Shown here: one piece after another, positions 36,072 through 45,351 of the stretch
How the letters are laid out: each line of letters begins with the position of its first letter
Position numbering within the stretch: the first letter of the stretch is position 1
DNA from: Vibrio syngnathi
Lineage (GTDB): Bacteria; Pseudomonadota; Gammaproteobacteria; Enterobacterales; Vibrionaceae
Direction: 5' to 3'
Assembly (NCBI RefSeq): GCF_002119525.1
Contig: NZ_CP017917.1
Span: forward strand, 1,240,001 to 1,304,000
DNA length: 64,000 nt
Notes under the pieces: generated by a model
Database searches by the model: none
Told to the model about the DNA's origin: nothing
What the model saw: only the letters and a program-made list of their open reading frames with translations
Program-made: the position numbers and the translations under genes

Positions 36072-36866
36072 TTATTTATGCCTGTTTTTTTTATCTTTAA
36101 AACCAAATCGCCAAACAGATTTAACCAAACCTTTGAGTTTGATTTTAGTCACTCGCCAATGTGTCACTGGCCTTCTTGGTGCACTCATCAACAGATGTTC
36201 AAACGCTTGCTCATTCAATTTCACTTGCCCTCCATGCGCCACCAGCAAGGTGTCGAGCTGCATGTCATAAATACGCGAGACCGATTCTCGATACTTATTG
36301 GGATGAAAAATTGGGAAAGGCGGAATCAGCTTCTTTTTAACCTCAACCATTAAGTCCGCCACATAGGCAATACTGTGTGATGGGCAATAGACGGAAAGAT
36401 CTCTGTCGGTATGGCCTGGTGTTTCTAGAACTAACCAGTCATCAAACCCCGGAATGCTATCACCATCCGACAACTTGAAGTCGGGCTTTAACTTTCTTGA
36501 ATACCACAAATTTGCTTTTGGCTTACCCAACCGGTTCGCCATCCATCGTGCCAATGCCAGATCAGTCAAGTGCATCAAAATACCATCAATGCCGTGATAC
36601 CAATCCTTATCTCGGTTTGCTGCAACCAAATGACAATTGGTCAGCTTTCTGAGCTTGTGCGCTGCTCCTGCGTGGTCTGGATGCATGTGCGTAACGACAA
36701 CCGTATGCAAATCAGCAAAATCACGCATAAGCTCAGTTTCGATGAAGTCCTTCAAATGCGGGATGTCGGCTCGACACGCACCATCAAGCAAGAGCAACCT
36801 GTCAGGGTACTCTACGAGATACATGTCTTGGATATAGCCTTTAATGGTATGCAGCTGCAAACCCAC
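36072..36866 (-). CDS. Metallo-beta-lactamase-fold hydrolase
   Basis: A 264-residue MBL-fold protein with the zinc motif THMHPDHAG near residues 59-67, a later His in ETPGHTDRD and an Asp in YVADLM. The C-terminus is basic and lysine-rich (FKDKKNRHK). The fold serves many hydrolases; the substrate is unknown. It is convergent with the RimB-like gene and single. Confidence 0.85.
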   Translation of the reverse strand: MGLQLHTIKGYIQDMYLVEYPDRLLLLDGACRADIPHLKDFIETELMRDFADLHTVVVTHMHPDHAGAAHKLRKLTNCHLVAANRDKDWYHGIDGILMHLTDLALARWMANRLGKPKANLWYSRKLKPDFKLSDGDSIPGFDDWLVLETPGHTDRDLSVYCPSHSIAYVADLMVEVKKKLIPPFPIFHPNKYRESVSRIYDMQLDTLLVAHGGQVKLNEQAFEHLLMSAPRRPVTHWRVTKIKLKGLVKSVWRFGFKDKKNRHK

Positions 36867-37008
36867 TCCTTGTGATAAAACAACTGGTCAGACCTATACA
36901 ATAGCAAACCCACTTTCAATTGTGATCATTTTGTTAAAATTAATAATCTAAAACCGGATAGATTGATCGCATCTAGATTTCCATTGGTATCCACTAAATT
37001 ATTCAAAT

Positions 37009-37088
37009 CCAACGTTACTCAAAACCTACGTTACTCAAATTCAATGTTACTCAAAACCAATGTTACCCAAGTCCAATTTAACTCAGAG
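37009..37088. repeat. Five 16-bp imperfect tandem repeats
   Basis: Five adjacent units of exactly 16 bases, of the form CCAACGTTACTCAAAA, cover 80 bases between the MBL-fold gene and the 2OG-oxygenase gene. Copies differ at a few positions. I see nothing else in the 36867-37295 gap. Confidence 0.85.
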
Positions 37089-37295
37089 TAATGAGGGCAC
37101 ATTCCAAAGATGATCATCAATTTCATTCGATATTTTTCAGCATTATCGAATGCTCACATTACCGAAAACCTTGCTCAACAAGCCTTGCGCTTTAAGCACT
37201 GAGCATCATTTATCGTAACGACAAAACATGTGATTTGGTGACCTGAGTTATTCGGACTATATATGCGCCTCTAATTTATTGTCTGAGTGCTATAC

Positions 37296-37898
37296 ATGAA
37301 CCAACTTATCGATGCTCTTTCTACCCAAGGTTACTTTGTTTGGGATGACTTCTTAACTCACGAAGAAGTAGTGGCATTGAGGGATTGCATTCCAGAGAAC
37401 TGGAAAAAGGCTAGGATCGGCCGTAATGATGAAGTAACGCGAGAGTCGGCCATCCGTAGTGACAAAATTCAGTGGGTACGCCGCGATATGGGTCAACCAG
37501 CATCTCTGTTCCTAGACAAAATGGAGCAAATTCGTTTAGAGGCAAACCAAGCATTCTTTTTGGGTCTGTTCGAATACGAAGCGCACTTCGCTAAATACGA
37601 AAAAGGCGACTTCTACCAGAAGCACCTGGACTGCTTTAAAGGCAATGAAAACCGCCGCCTGACCACAGTGTTCTACATGAATGACGAATGGTCTGAGCAA
37701 GACGCAGGAGAGCTCGTGGTTTACGATCTAAAAGACAACCACATCGCGACCATTCCACCAAAGTCAGGCCGCTTATTTGTGTTCTTGTCTGAACAGTTCC
37801 CACACGAGGTACTGCCGACAAACACAGAGCGGTTCAGTATCGCGGGTTGGTTCCGTATTAACGGTGTGAAAGACAACCAATTGGATATCGCGCATTAA
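37296..37898 (+). CDS. 2-oxoglutarate/Fe(II)-dependent oxygenase, prolyl-4-hydroxylase type
   Basis: A 200-residue dioxygenase. The iron ligands are His110, Asp112 (HLD) and His170 (FPHEVLP), and Arg179 (ERFSIAGWF) would bind 2-oxoglutarate; all are present. It resembles SM-20/PHD-like bacterial enzymes; the substrate is unknown. The frame opens with a GTG at 37287, but ATG at 37296 fits better. A terminator follows. Confidence 0.85.
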   Translation: MNQLIDALSTQGYFVWDDFLTHEEVVALRDCIPENWKKARIGRNDEVTRESAIRSDKIQWVRRDMGQPASLFLDKMEQIRLEANQAFFLGLFEYEAHFAKYEKGDFYQKHLDCFKGNENRRLTTVFYMNDEWSEQDAGELVVYDLKDNHIATIPPKSGRLFVFLSEQFPHEVLPTNTERFSIAGWFRINGVKDNQLDIAH

Positions 37899-37925
37899 AA
37901 CGGTATCCACATCGAACCGTCTTCT

Positions 37926-37951
37926 AAACCTCTCCATCGAGAGGTTTTTTT
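37926..37951 (+). terminator. Rho-independent terminator
   Basis: AACCTCTC and GAGAGGTT around a 4-base loop, followed by Ts, after the 2OG-oxygenase gene. Confidence 0.85.
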
Positions 37952-38035
37952 ATGTCCAAAAAACGTCTTACAAGCCAAATACATCAAACGTCAAAACCAT
38001 CAATAACTTTTCTCTTAAATAAAATCGAAATGAAT

Positions 38036-38053
38036 CTTTCATATCACTGAAAC
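38036..38053 (+). promoter_or_regulatory. Candidate Pho box upstream of ugpB
   Basis: CTTTCAT, four bases, then CTGAAAC. The first half matches the CTGTCAT consensus at six of seven positions, the second at four. It lies about 120 bases before ugpB. PhoB control of ugp is known in E. coli; here it is an inference. Confidence 0.4.
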
Positions 38054-38172
38054 GGTTTAGCCACGTAAGTGAAATATCCCCTGTTCAAGATAGCTTCAAA
38101 CGATACCCCTACCGTCTCGTTAATACTCAAATTCAATACCTCTATATCGATTTCATCCAAAAGGAAAAGAAG

Positions 38173-39465
38173 ATGAATAAGCTAATTTTGGCAGGCGTTC
38201 TTTCTGCAACAGTAGCAATGCCGGCGTTCGCAACGACTCAAGTCACATGGTGGCACGCAATGGGCGGCCAACTTGGAGAAACAGTAAACAAAATTGCGAC
38301 CGACTTTAATGCGTCACAAGATGATTACGAGATCACACCAATCTACAAAGGTTCATATACAGAGACCTTAACAGCAGGTATCGCGGCATACCGAGCAGGT
38401 GAAGCTCCCAATATTCTACAAGTCTTCGATGCCGGTGCTGCAACCATCATGAACGCTAAAGGTGTCGCGAAACCGGTACAGGATATTCTGGTTGAATCGG
38501 GCTATAACTTTAATTCAAACGACTACCTAGCGGGCGTTCGTAACTTCTATGCCGACAGCCAAGGCAAAATGGTTGGTATGCCTTTCAACAGTTCAACACC
38601 GGTTCTTTACTACAACAAAGACCTTCTTGCGGAAGTGGGTGCCAAAGCGCCTAAAACTTATGAAGAACTCGAAGTGGTTGCTAAGAAACTGAAAGCCGAA
38701 GGACACATCGCGTTTTCTCAATCTCTAACGCCATGGATCATGTTCGAGAACTTCAAGTCTCGCCATAACCTGCCAGTCTCTGACCAGAATAACGGCTATG
38801 ACGGCCTATCCACTAAAATCATGTTTAATACCAAAGACATGATGATGCACGTTAGCAAGATGAAAGAGTGGTCGGATCTAGGTTACTACAAGTATTACGG
38901 CAGCGATTGGGACGCAAACCAAACACCTTTTGAGCGCCAAGAAGTGGCAATGTGGATGGGTTCTTCAGGTTCATTCGGTGGCTTGCGTAACCGCGTACCT
39001 TTCGAGTTAGGCACCACATACCTTCCATACTGGAAATCGGTCAACCCTGATGCTGGCTTAACCTTCATTGGTGGTGCCGCTCTGTTTGCACTCAATGGCC
39101 ATGACCAGAAACAGGACAAAGGTGTTGCAGCGTTTTTTGATTACCTGACAAAGCCTGAAACTCAAGTGTACTGGCACAAAACAACAGGCTATGTACCTGT
39201 AACAACTGCTGCCTATGAACTAGCGAAAGAGTCCGGCTACTACACAGAGCAGCCAGACGCAGAAGTAGGCGTTAAGCAACTAAGCCTCAAATCGGGCGAG
39301 TGGACTAAAGGCTACCGCCTAGGTTATTACCCGCAGATCCGTGAAGTGATGCACCGTGAGTTCGATAACATCTTTGCCGACCGTTCTAGCGTCGAGAACA
39401 GCCTAGACAAGGTCGAAGATGAGAGCAGCAAACTGCTGAAACGCTTCGCTCGTACGATGAACTAG
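38173..39465 (+). CDS. ugpB: sn-glycerol-3-phosphate ABC transporter, substrate-binding protein UgpB
   Basis: A 430-residue periplasmic protein with a signal peptide (MNKLILAGVL to PAFA). The mature start VTWWHAMGGQLGETVNKI and the region MGSSGSFGGLRNRVPFE match UgpB, which captures glycerol-3-phosphate and glycerophosphodiesters. Length is close to that of E. coli (438). It heads the ugp cassette; AAGGAAAAGAAG precedes the ATG. Confidence 0.93.
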   Translation: MNKLILAGVLSATVAMPAFATTQVTWWHAMGGQLGETVNKIATDFNASQDDYEITPIYKGSYTETLTAGIAAYRAGEAPNILQVFDAGAATIMNAKGVAKPVQDILVESGYNFNSNDYLAGVRNFYADSQGKMVGMPFNSSTPVLYYNKDLLAEVGAKAPKTYEELEVVAKKLKAEGHIAFSQSLTPWIMFENFKSRHNLPVSDQNNGYDGLSTKIMFNTKDMMMHVSKMKEWSDLGYYKYYGSDWDANQTPFERQEVAMWMGSSGSFGGLRNRVPFELGTTYLPYWKSVNPDAGLTFIGGAALFALNGHDQKQDKGVAAFFDYLTKPETQVYWHKTTGYVPVTTAAYELAKESGYYTEQPDAEVGVKQLSLKSGEWTKGYRLGYYPQIREVMHREFDNIFADRSSVENSLDKVEDESSKLLKRFARTMN

Positions 39466-39560
39466 ACCGGTTAATAACTAGATCGACCAGAAAACTGGAT
39501 CGATTAATGAAACGAAACTATTCACAAGCTTAAGGCTTAGCGAATCAGAGCCGTTCATCA

Positions 39561-39614
39561 CTCCTCACTACTTGTCACTGCGTCGTTGAAAACGCTATGG
39601 CAAGGCGTGAGGAG
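39561..39614 (+). other. Structured hairpin between ugpB and ugpA
   Basis: CTCCTCAC at 39561 pairs with GTGAGGAG at 39607. Inside, CTTG pairs with CAAG and GCGT with ACGC, giving one long interrupted stem of 54 bases. It may stabilise the ugpB message and lower downstream expression, as is common after binding-protein genes. Confidence 0.55.
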
Positions 39615-39737
39615 ACTCTTCCCTAGCGCCATTTCTTGCTCCAACAACGATAACTCAACGGGATACATGCCTTGATATCGCGCTAGTGGTAACAGCCGCT
39701 CATAGTGGCCACTGTAATTATTTTTAGGGATTACCCT

Positions 39738-40619
39738 GTGGAACGACGTCAACAATTCTTTCACTCTCCGCTGCCTTACCTATTTTTGGCACCTCAGATA
39801 CTCATCATTGCGGTTTTCTTTATCTACCCAGCAGCAAAGGCGGTTTACCTTTCATTTATGCTGGAAGACCCTTGGGGCACCTCATCTATATTCGTCTGGT
39901 TTGAGAATTACCAAATGCTATTCGAATCGAGCGAGTACCTGAACTCGATTGGCTTTACTTTGATGTTCGCGATTGTGGTCTCTTTCCTTTCGCTTGCCTT
40001 AGCGCTGCTGCTCGCCGTAAAAGCCGACAACATCATTCACGGACAAGGCGCTTACAAAGTCACCCTCACTTGGGTTTACGCGGTTGCCCCTGCAATTGCA
40101 GGCGTTATCGGTGCTTTCTTGTTTAATCCACACATTGGCGTGTTTACCGAAATATTTGCGGTTATAGGTTGGGACTTTAGCTTTCAGACCGATCCTGTTG
40201 ATGCCACGTTTGCTCTGATTTTAGTGTCGGTTTGGAAACAGATTTCGGTGAATTTCATCTACTTTCTAGCGGGACTTCAATCGATCTCTTACGCGGTAAA
40301 AGAAGCAGCGATGCTGGATTGTATCAGTGACTCGAAACGTTTCTGGACCATCACTTTCCCACTACTGGCCCCGACTGGCTTCTTTCTACTGGTCATCAAC
40401 CTCACCTACTCGTTCTTTGAAACCTTTGGCGTGATCGACACCATGACTAATGGCGGCCCGGGTGGTGGCACAACGTCGTTAGTCTACAAGGTGTATCGAG
40501 ATGGGTTTGTTGGCGCAGATTTAGGCGGCAGCTCTGCACAGTCTGTTGTGTTGTTACTACTGGTACTCACCCTTACATTTATCCAGTTTCGCGTTGTAGA
40601 AAAGCGTGTTCATTACTAG
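39738..40619 (+). CDS. ugpA: Glycerol-3-phosphate ABC transporter permease UgpA
   Basis: A 293-residue inner-membrane permease with six helices and the EAA loop (EAAMLDCISDSKRFWTITFP). It pairs with UgpE. The frame extends upstream to 39705, but the GTG at 39738 has AGGGA at the proper distance and gives a length equal to that of E. coli UgpA (295). Confidence 0.92.
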   Translation: MERRQQFFHSPLPYLFLAPQILIIAVFFIYPAAKAVYLSFMLEDPWGTSSIFVWFENYQMLFESSEYLNSIGFTLMFAIVVSFLSLALALLLAVKADNIIHGQGAYKVTLTWVYAVAPAIAGVIGAFLFNPHIGVFTEIFAVIGWDFSFQTDPVDATFALILVSVWKQISVNFIYFLAGLQSISYAVKEAAMLDCISDSKRFWTITFPLLAPTGFFLLVINLTYSFFETFGVIDTMTNGGPGGGTTSLVYKVYRDGFVGADLGGSSAQSVVLLLLVLTLTFIQFRVVEKRVHY

Positions 40620-40657
40620 CCCACGACAGCTAGGTTTTAACGCGACAGGAGTTATTT

Positions 40658-41500
40658 ATGAAAAGTAATAAGGTCTCTGACCACCTAATTTTAATTGCTG
40701 GGATGCTGTTTATGTTGGTCCCTATCTGGCTAATCTTCGCCAGCTCAACCCATAACCCAAACACCATTGTCAGCGAAGGTCTGCAATGGCTTCCAGGCGA
40801 TAACTTTACGGCAATTTATAGCGAAGCTTGGAACAAAAGCATGGGCTTTAGTGGCGAAGTCACCGCCAGTAAAATGATCGCCAACTCGATGATCATGGGA
40901 CTAGGTTTTGCGATCGGTAAGATCATCATTTCGATGATGGCCGCGTTTGCTTTGGTCTACTTTAGACTCCCTTACGCCACGGCGTGGTTTTGGCTGATCT
41001 TCGTGACGCTGTTACTGCCATTAGAGGTTCGTATTATCCCTTCCTATGAAGTTGTCGCTGGGCTTGGTCTTCTTAATAGCTACACAGGGTTGATTCTGCC
41101 TTTGATCGCATCAGCCACCGCGACCTTCTTTTTTAGGCAGTTCTTCAAAACCATCCCCGATGAATTATTAGAAGCAGCTCAACTAGATAATGCAGGCCCA
41201 TTTCGATTCTTTGTCGATATCTTGCTGCCTCTTTCTAAAACCATGATCGCCGCTATTTTCATCATCATGTTTGTGGTGGGTTGGAACCAATACCTGTGGC
41301 CAATCATGATGACCACAGACGAAGGCTACAACACCATCGTGATGGGCATAAAACAAGTACTCAACAACATCAATGAAACCAGTTTACCGCGCTACGACTA
41401 TGCTTTCGCCATGGTAATTTTAGCCATGTTACCACCCGTTTTAGTGGTGGTTGTATTTCAGCGTTGGTTTGTAAAAGGGCTAGTAGAAAGTGAAAAATAA
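40658..41500 (+). CDS. ugpE: Glycerol-3-phosphate ABC transporter permease UgpE
   Basis: A 280-residue permease (E. coli UgpE is 281) with six helices and the EAA loop LLEAAQLDNAGPFRFFVDIL. Its C-terminal QRWFVKGLVESEK is typical. It overlaps the longest possible ugpC frame by 11 bases. CAGGAG lies upstream of the ATG. Confidence 0.93.
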   Translation: MKSNKVSDHLILIAGMLFMLVPIWLIFASSTHNPNTIVSEGLQWLPGDNFTAIYSEAWNKSMGFSGEVTASKMIANSMIMGLGFAIGKIIISMMAAFALVYFRLPYATAWFWLIFVTLLLPLEVRIIPSYEVVAGLGLLNSYTGLILPLIASATATFFFRQFFKTIPDELLEAAQLDNAGPFRFFVDILLPLSKTMIAAIFIIMFVVGWNQYLWPIMMTTDEGYNTIVMGIKQVLNNINETSLPRYDYAFAMVILAMLPPVLVVVVFQRWFVKGLVESEK

Positions 41501-41609
41501 TAACGACACAACTCAAATGAACAATAACCGCATTCAATCACTCGATGAGTACAAGACGACTCACCAGCCTTCTCACCAAGCTATCCACAAAAATACAGAG
41601 GACACCCCG

Positions 41610-42800
41610 ATGCCAAAGCTAAAACAAACGTTAGCGCACAACCAAGCCATTCACGATCGTACGCGCAAAGCTCCCATCATGCTGGGTATCAAAAACTTGG
41701 TCAAGACGTATGAAAACGGCCATCAAGCCGTCAAAGGCGTCTCGCTTGATATCGATGAGGGTGAGTTCCTGGTTTTGGTTGGCCCTTCTGGTTGTGGCAA
41801 GTCTTCTATCCTACGTTCCATTGCGGGTTTGGAAAGCATTTCTGGTGGCGAGATTCACTTAAGTGGTCGCCGTGTTGATAACGAAAAGCCAGCTCAGCGT
41901 GATATCGCAATGGTCTTCCAGAATTATGCGCTCTACCCGCACATGTCGGTTTACAAAAACCTAGCTTATGGCTTAAAGAACCGAGGTGTTAGTCAGCACC
42001 TTATTGAAGAGAAAATTGAGAAAGTCGCCAAAACGCTGAAAATCGAAGAATATCTAGATCGCAAGCCAGCCAAGCTTTCAGGTGGTCAGCGCCAGCGTGT
42101 AGCAATGGGGCGAGCAATCGTTCGCGACCCTCAACTGTTCTTGTTTGATGAGCCTTTGTCTAACCTAGATGCCTCACTGCGTGCTCACATGAGATTAGAG
42201 ATCAAAAAACTGCAACGCGAACTTGGCGTGACCAGTGTTTACGTGACTCATGACCAAGTCGAAGCCATGACACTGGCTGATAGAATCGTGGTGCTCAACA
42301 AAGGCCAGATAGAGCAAGTCGGGACGCCACGAGAGGTCTACCACCAGCCAGCCAGTACTTTTGTGGCGAGCTTCATTGGCAGCCCTGCAATGAATTTTTT
42401 ACCAGCAACACTCGACGACGGATACCTTGAGATTGGTGATCAGCAAATGTACTTACCCGAATACGCCCACGTAAAAAATACAGCCATCACACTTGGTATT
42501 CGCCCAGAGCACTCTGAAATTGGTTCAGAATTGATGATGAACACCTTGCCTCTTGAACTGCGTATCAGTGTGGTTGAGCCTTTGGGTCCAAATCAATTGG
42601 TTCATGGTCTGGTGAACGAGCAGCCCTTCATTGCAGTAACACCCGAAACGACACTGTGCCAAGCCGTCCCCCTAGGGCTAAGAATCGATAAATCCAACCT
42701 GCATATTTTTGACAATCATGGCAAACGCATTCACCCAAATAATTTCACGTCACAGGAGCCACACGAAGATACGACAAGCTTAACGACGGCTCTCGCTTAA
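41610..42800 (+). CDS. ugpC: Glycerol-3-phosphate ABC transporter ATPase UgpC
   Basis: An ATPase of about 396 residues with Walker A GPSGCGKSS, signature LSGGQRQRVAMGRAI, Walker B LFLFDEPLSNLDA and a C-terminal regulatory TOBE domain (LGIRPEHSE). The frame opens at a GTG at 41490 overlapping ugpE, which would add 40 Asn/His/Thr-rich residues. GAGG sits eight bases before the ATG at 41610, which I prefer. Even so it keeps a 23-residue extension over E. coli UgpC (356). Confidence 0.92.
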   Translation: MPKLKQTLAHNQAIHDRTRKAPIMLGIKNLVKTYENGHQAVKGVSLDIDEGEFLVLVGPSGCGKSSILRSIAGLESISGGEIHLSGRRVDNEKPAQRDIAMVFQNYALYPHMSVYKNLAYGLKNRGVSQHLIEEKIEKVAKTLKIEEYLDRKPAKLSGGQRQRVAMGRAIVRDPQLFLFDEPLSNLDASLRAHMRLEIKKLQRELGVTSVYVTHDQVEAMTLADRIVVLNKGQIEQVGTPREVYHQPASTFVASFIGSPAMNFLPATLDDGYLEIGDQQMYLPEYAHVKNTAITLGIRPEHSEIGSELMMNTLPLELRISVVEPLGPNQLVHGLVNEQPFIAVTPETTLCQAVPLGLRIDKSNLHIFDNHGKRIHPNNFTSQEPHEDTTSLTTALA

Positions 42801-42856
42801 TCGAGTACACTGATATTTAATGCGTTTTTAAGGTGCGTCTTTAAGAAGGATTAATT

Positions 42857-43576
42857 ATGTCGTCTATCATCGTAGGTCATAGAGGTGTAGCAGGTACTCA
42901 CCCAGAAAATACCAAAGCAAGCATTGAACAAGCGGCGAAACTCGGTTTGAAATGGATTGAAGTTGATATTCAGCCCACTCAGGACGACCAACTTGTGGTT
43001 TGTCATGACCACACGCTTGAGCGCTGCAGCGATGGCAAGGGTCGTGTCGACGAACATACCCTTGCAGAACTGCGTCAGCTTGACTTTGGCAGTTGGAAGT
43101 CTGAGCAGTTCGCGGGTGAGAAAATACTGACGCTGAAAGAGTTGCTCGCACTTGTTGAGCAGTATGATCTCAGCGTCAACCTAGAGGTCAAAGTCGATAG
43201 CCGACATCAAGCACCTCATGTCGTGGATTTGCTGCACACCGAGTTGATTCATTCAAATCTAGACACCGACAGAATTTTGCTTTCAAGCTTCAGCCATCAA
43301 GTCGTTGCTGAAATCGCTCGTCATTTGCCTAGATACCGTGTCGGTGTGATCACAGAGCAACTGACTCAAGATGATCTTATGCTGATTGATGAGGTTAAAG
43401 CGTTCAGTTGTCACATGAACTACGAGCATCTGAAGCAGAGCGATCTTGATACACTTGGTGAAGCAAACATTCAAACATGGTGCTACACCGTCAATGATCC
43501 GTCTCGCTTCAAATTTCTCTCAAAAGTAGATGCTGTATTTACTGATTTTCCGAATCAGTTCAATCCTATAAATTGA
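42857..43576 (+). CDS. ugpQ: Glycerophosphodiester phosphodiesterase UgpQ
   Basis: A 239-residue cytoplasmic GDPD enzyme that splits imported glycerophosphodiesters into glycerol-3-phosphate and an alcohol. The catalytic start reads GHRGVAGTHPENT (His8), with the metal site in WIEVDIQ and catalytic His in VVCHDHTLERCS. It follows ugpC by 56 bases with AAGGATTAATT before the ATG, completing ugpBAECQ. Confidence 0.92.
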   Translation: MSSIIVGHRGVAGTHPENTKASIEQAAKLGLKWIEVDIQPTQDDQLVVCHDHTLERCSDGKGRVDEHTLAELRQLDFGSWKSEQFAGEKILTLKELLALVEQYDLSVNLEVKVDSRHQAPHVVDLLHTELIHSNLDTDRILLSSFSHQVVAEIARHLPRYRVGVITEQLTQDDLMLIDEVKAFSCHMNYEHLKQSDLDTLGEANIQTWCYTVNDPSRFKFLSKVDAVFTDFPNQFNPIN

Positions 43577-43677
43577 GCTCGTAAATACCGCAAAAATAGC
43601 CCCGATAAACTTTCAAATAAACTCTCGGGATGCCTTAAAATTAACTCTCGGGAAACCATAAAATTAAGTAGAAAACA

Positions 43678-43711
43678 CAAGTGAGTAGGAGTACATTCCG
43701 CTACTCACTTG
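43678..43711 (+). terminator. Hairpin after the ugp operon
   Basis: CAAGTGAGTAG pairs with CTACTCACTTG around a 12-base loop. The T tail is weak. Two near-copies of AACTCTCGGGA lie just before it. Confidence 0.55.
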
Positions 43712-43758
43712 GTTTCATCGCTCGTTCTATTTAGACAGCTTCATTGGTTACTTAATTT

Positions 43759-44496
43759 ATGGATCTCATTTTTAGTCCAACCTTCCCAATTTTGGGTGCA
43801 ATCTTCATTTTCGCCGCTATTGTTCGTGGCTTCTCAGGTTTTGGTTTCACCTTAGTGGCATTGCCATTGAGTGCGTTATTCGTGCCTGTTATCGAACTGG
43901 TTCCTGTTTTCATGCTGATCGACCTGTTAGGCAATATCCAATTGCTGCCGAAGGTTAAACATCACGTAAATTGGCGATGGGTTTCAAAGGTATTTATCCC
44001 TTGTTTGGCCTTCACGCCCGTCGGCTTGCTGTTGCTCAAATCCGTTAGCCAAGACACGATCATCTTGATCATCAGTGCCTTCATTCTTGCGTCAGCAATC
44101 ATGATCTACAAAGGGTTCCAATACAAAAGCGAACCTAGATTTGCTCCCTATATTCTAGGCAGCCTTGCGGGGATAATGAATGGTGCAGCTTCCATGTCTG
44201 GCCCTCCGGTTGGCACGCATGCATTGGCAAGTCCTGTCGCACCACACATTACCAGAGCAGGCCTGATCGCATTCTTTGTATTGGCAGATTCGAGTGCATT
44301 TGTTTCGGCATCTATCGCTGGGTTAGTCGACCGTGATGTAGTTTGGCTAACTCTCGCGCTTCTACCAAGCAGCATGTTTGGCGGTTATGTGGGTTCTAAA
44401 CTGTTCGAGAGATTTGGTGGAGCGAAGTTTAAGCCAGTCACCATTGCGTTACTAATTGTGATTGCGATATTCAGCGCTGGTCGAGTCTTACTGTAA
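43759..44496 (+). CDS. TauE/SafE-family sulfite exporter-like permease
   Basis: A 245-residue membrane protein with about eight helices. Family signatures include IVRGFSGFGFTLVALPLSAL at the start and GIMNGAASMSGPPVGTHAL near residue 140. The family exports organosulfur or sulfite-like anions. It is a single gene and is convergent with the L,D-transpeptidase gene. Confidence 0.85.
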   Translation: MDLIFSPTFPILGAIFIFAAIVRGFSGFGFTLVALPLSALFVPVIELVPVFMLIDLLGNIQLLPKVKHHVNWRWVSKVFIPCLAFTPVGLLLLKSVSQDTIILIISAFILASAIMIYKGFQYKSEPRFAPYILGSLAGIMNGAASMSGPPVGTHALASPVAPHITRAGLIAFFVLADSSAFVSASIAGLVDRDVVWLTLALLPSSMFGGYVGSKLFERFGGAKFKPVTIALLIVIAIFSAGRVLL

Positions 44497-44575
44497 CTGG
44501 CTCTAGCGGTTGATTTTGGAAGTTGATCTCGCGAATGGGTTTCACGAATTGACTAAGAAAACTGGGTACCAATAA

Positions 44576-45349
44576 CTACCATTCGATATGGATAGGAGTA
44601 CCCATTTTTACGAGTTGGATGAACTCATCCATATCTTGATTGGTTAGTGCAATACAACCATCCGTCCAATCAAAGCTTTGAATAAAGCTCGGTGAACGGC
44701 GCTCACCATTTTTAATACCGTGGATCTTGATGTTCCCTCCAGGGTCGACATCATTTTCTTCAGCCCACTGCATATCCGAAGGTTGCGGGTAGCTGATATG
44801 CACCGAGCGGTGAAAATCCGATTCTTCCATCACATAATCGAGCTGGTATTCCCCTTCAGGTGTTCGGTTGTCTCCTTCAAAACGTTTATGCCCTTTCGGT
44901 TGTTTCCCTAACGCAATACGAAACTCTTGAATGACCTCATCCCCCTTAAGTAAGTACATTCTACGTTTCGATTTATCAACTTTGACTAAAGTAACCACTT
45001 GCGACAGAGAGTCTGCCTCAGAAGAAGGACCGGTTAGAGTGTAAGACTGTTGAGAAGAGCTTTGAGGAGGACGTTTAGATGAACCTTGAGACAGCTGGGC
45101 AACTTGTTCGCCAGAGTTACTGCTAAGAACATCATCCACAATAATCACATGTTTGGAATTTGAGATCACTGAAGAGGTTGAGTTAGAGGAAGACGTTGAG
45201 ACACGCTGAGAGTGAGCAGGTTTCGACTCGAATACTATGGTTTCGATTGCCGTCGCGTCAGAAATTATCTTTTCAACCACAACCTTTTCAGCTTGCACAC
45301 TCGAAGCGACAAACAGTAAACACAGTGATAAAAGCAAAAATAGACGCAC
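44576..45349 (-). CDS. L,D-transpeptidase (YkuD family)
   Basis: A 257-residue exported enzyme that acts on peptidoglycan cross-links or lipoprotein attachment. It has a signal peptide (MRLFLLLSLC to SVQA), a Ser/Gln-rich linker to residue 115, and a catalytic YkuD domain with IHGI (His210) and DWTDGCIAL (Cys232). The linker is unusually rich in Ser. Its start lies two bases after the acetyltransferase stop on the same strand, so the two are co-transcribed. Confidence 0.87.
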   Translation of the reverse strand: MRLFLLLSLCLLFVASSVQAEKVVVEKIISDATAIETIVFESKPAHSQRVSTSSSNSTSSVISNSKHVIIVDDVLSSNSGEQVAQLSQGSSKRPPQSSSQQSYTLTGPSSEADSLSQVVTLVKVDKSKRRMYLLKGDEVIQEFRIALGKQPKGHKRFEGDNRTPEGEYQLDYVMEESDFHRSVHISYPQPSDMQWAEENDVDPGGNIKIHGIKNGERRSPSFIQSFDWTDGCIALTNQDMDEFIQLVKMGTPIHIEW

Positions 45350-45351
45350 CT

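Noticed and set aside
39558..39764. 68-residue minus-strand frame between ugpB and ugpA
   Set aside because: It sits on the structured hairpin and ugpA start; no coding signal, and the operon explains the region.
44576..45349. L,D-transpeptidase with Asp before GC as a defective active site
   Set aside because: DWTDGCIAL is a normal variant in the proteobacterial branch of the family and the Cys and His are present.
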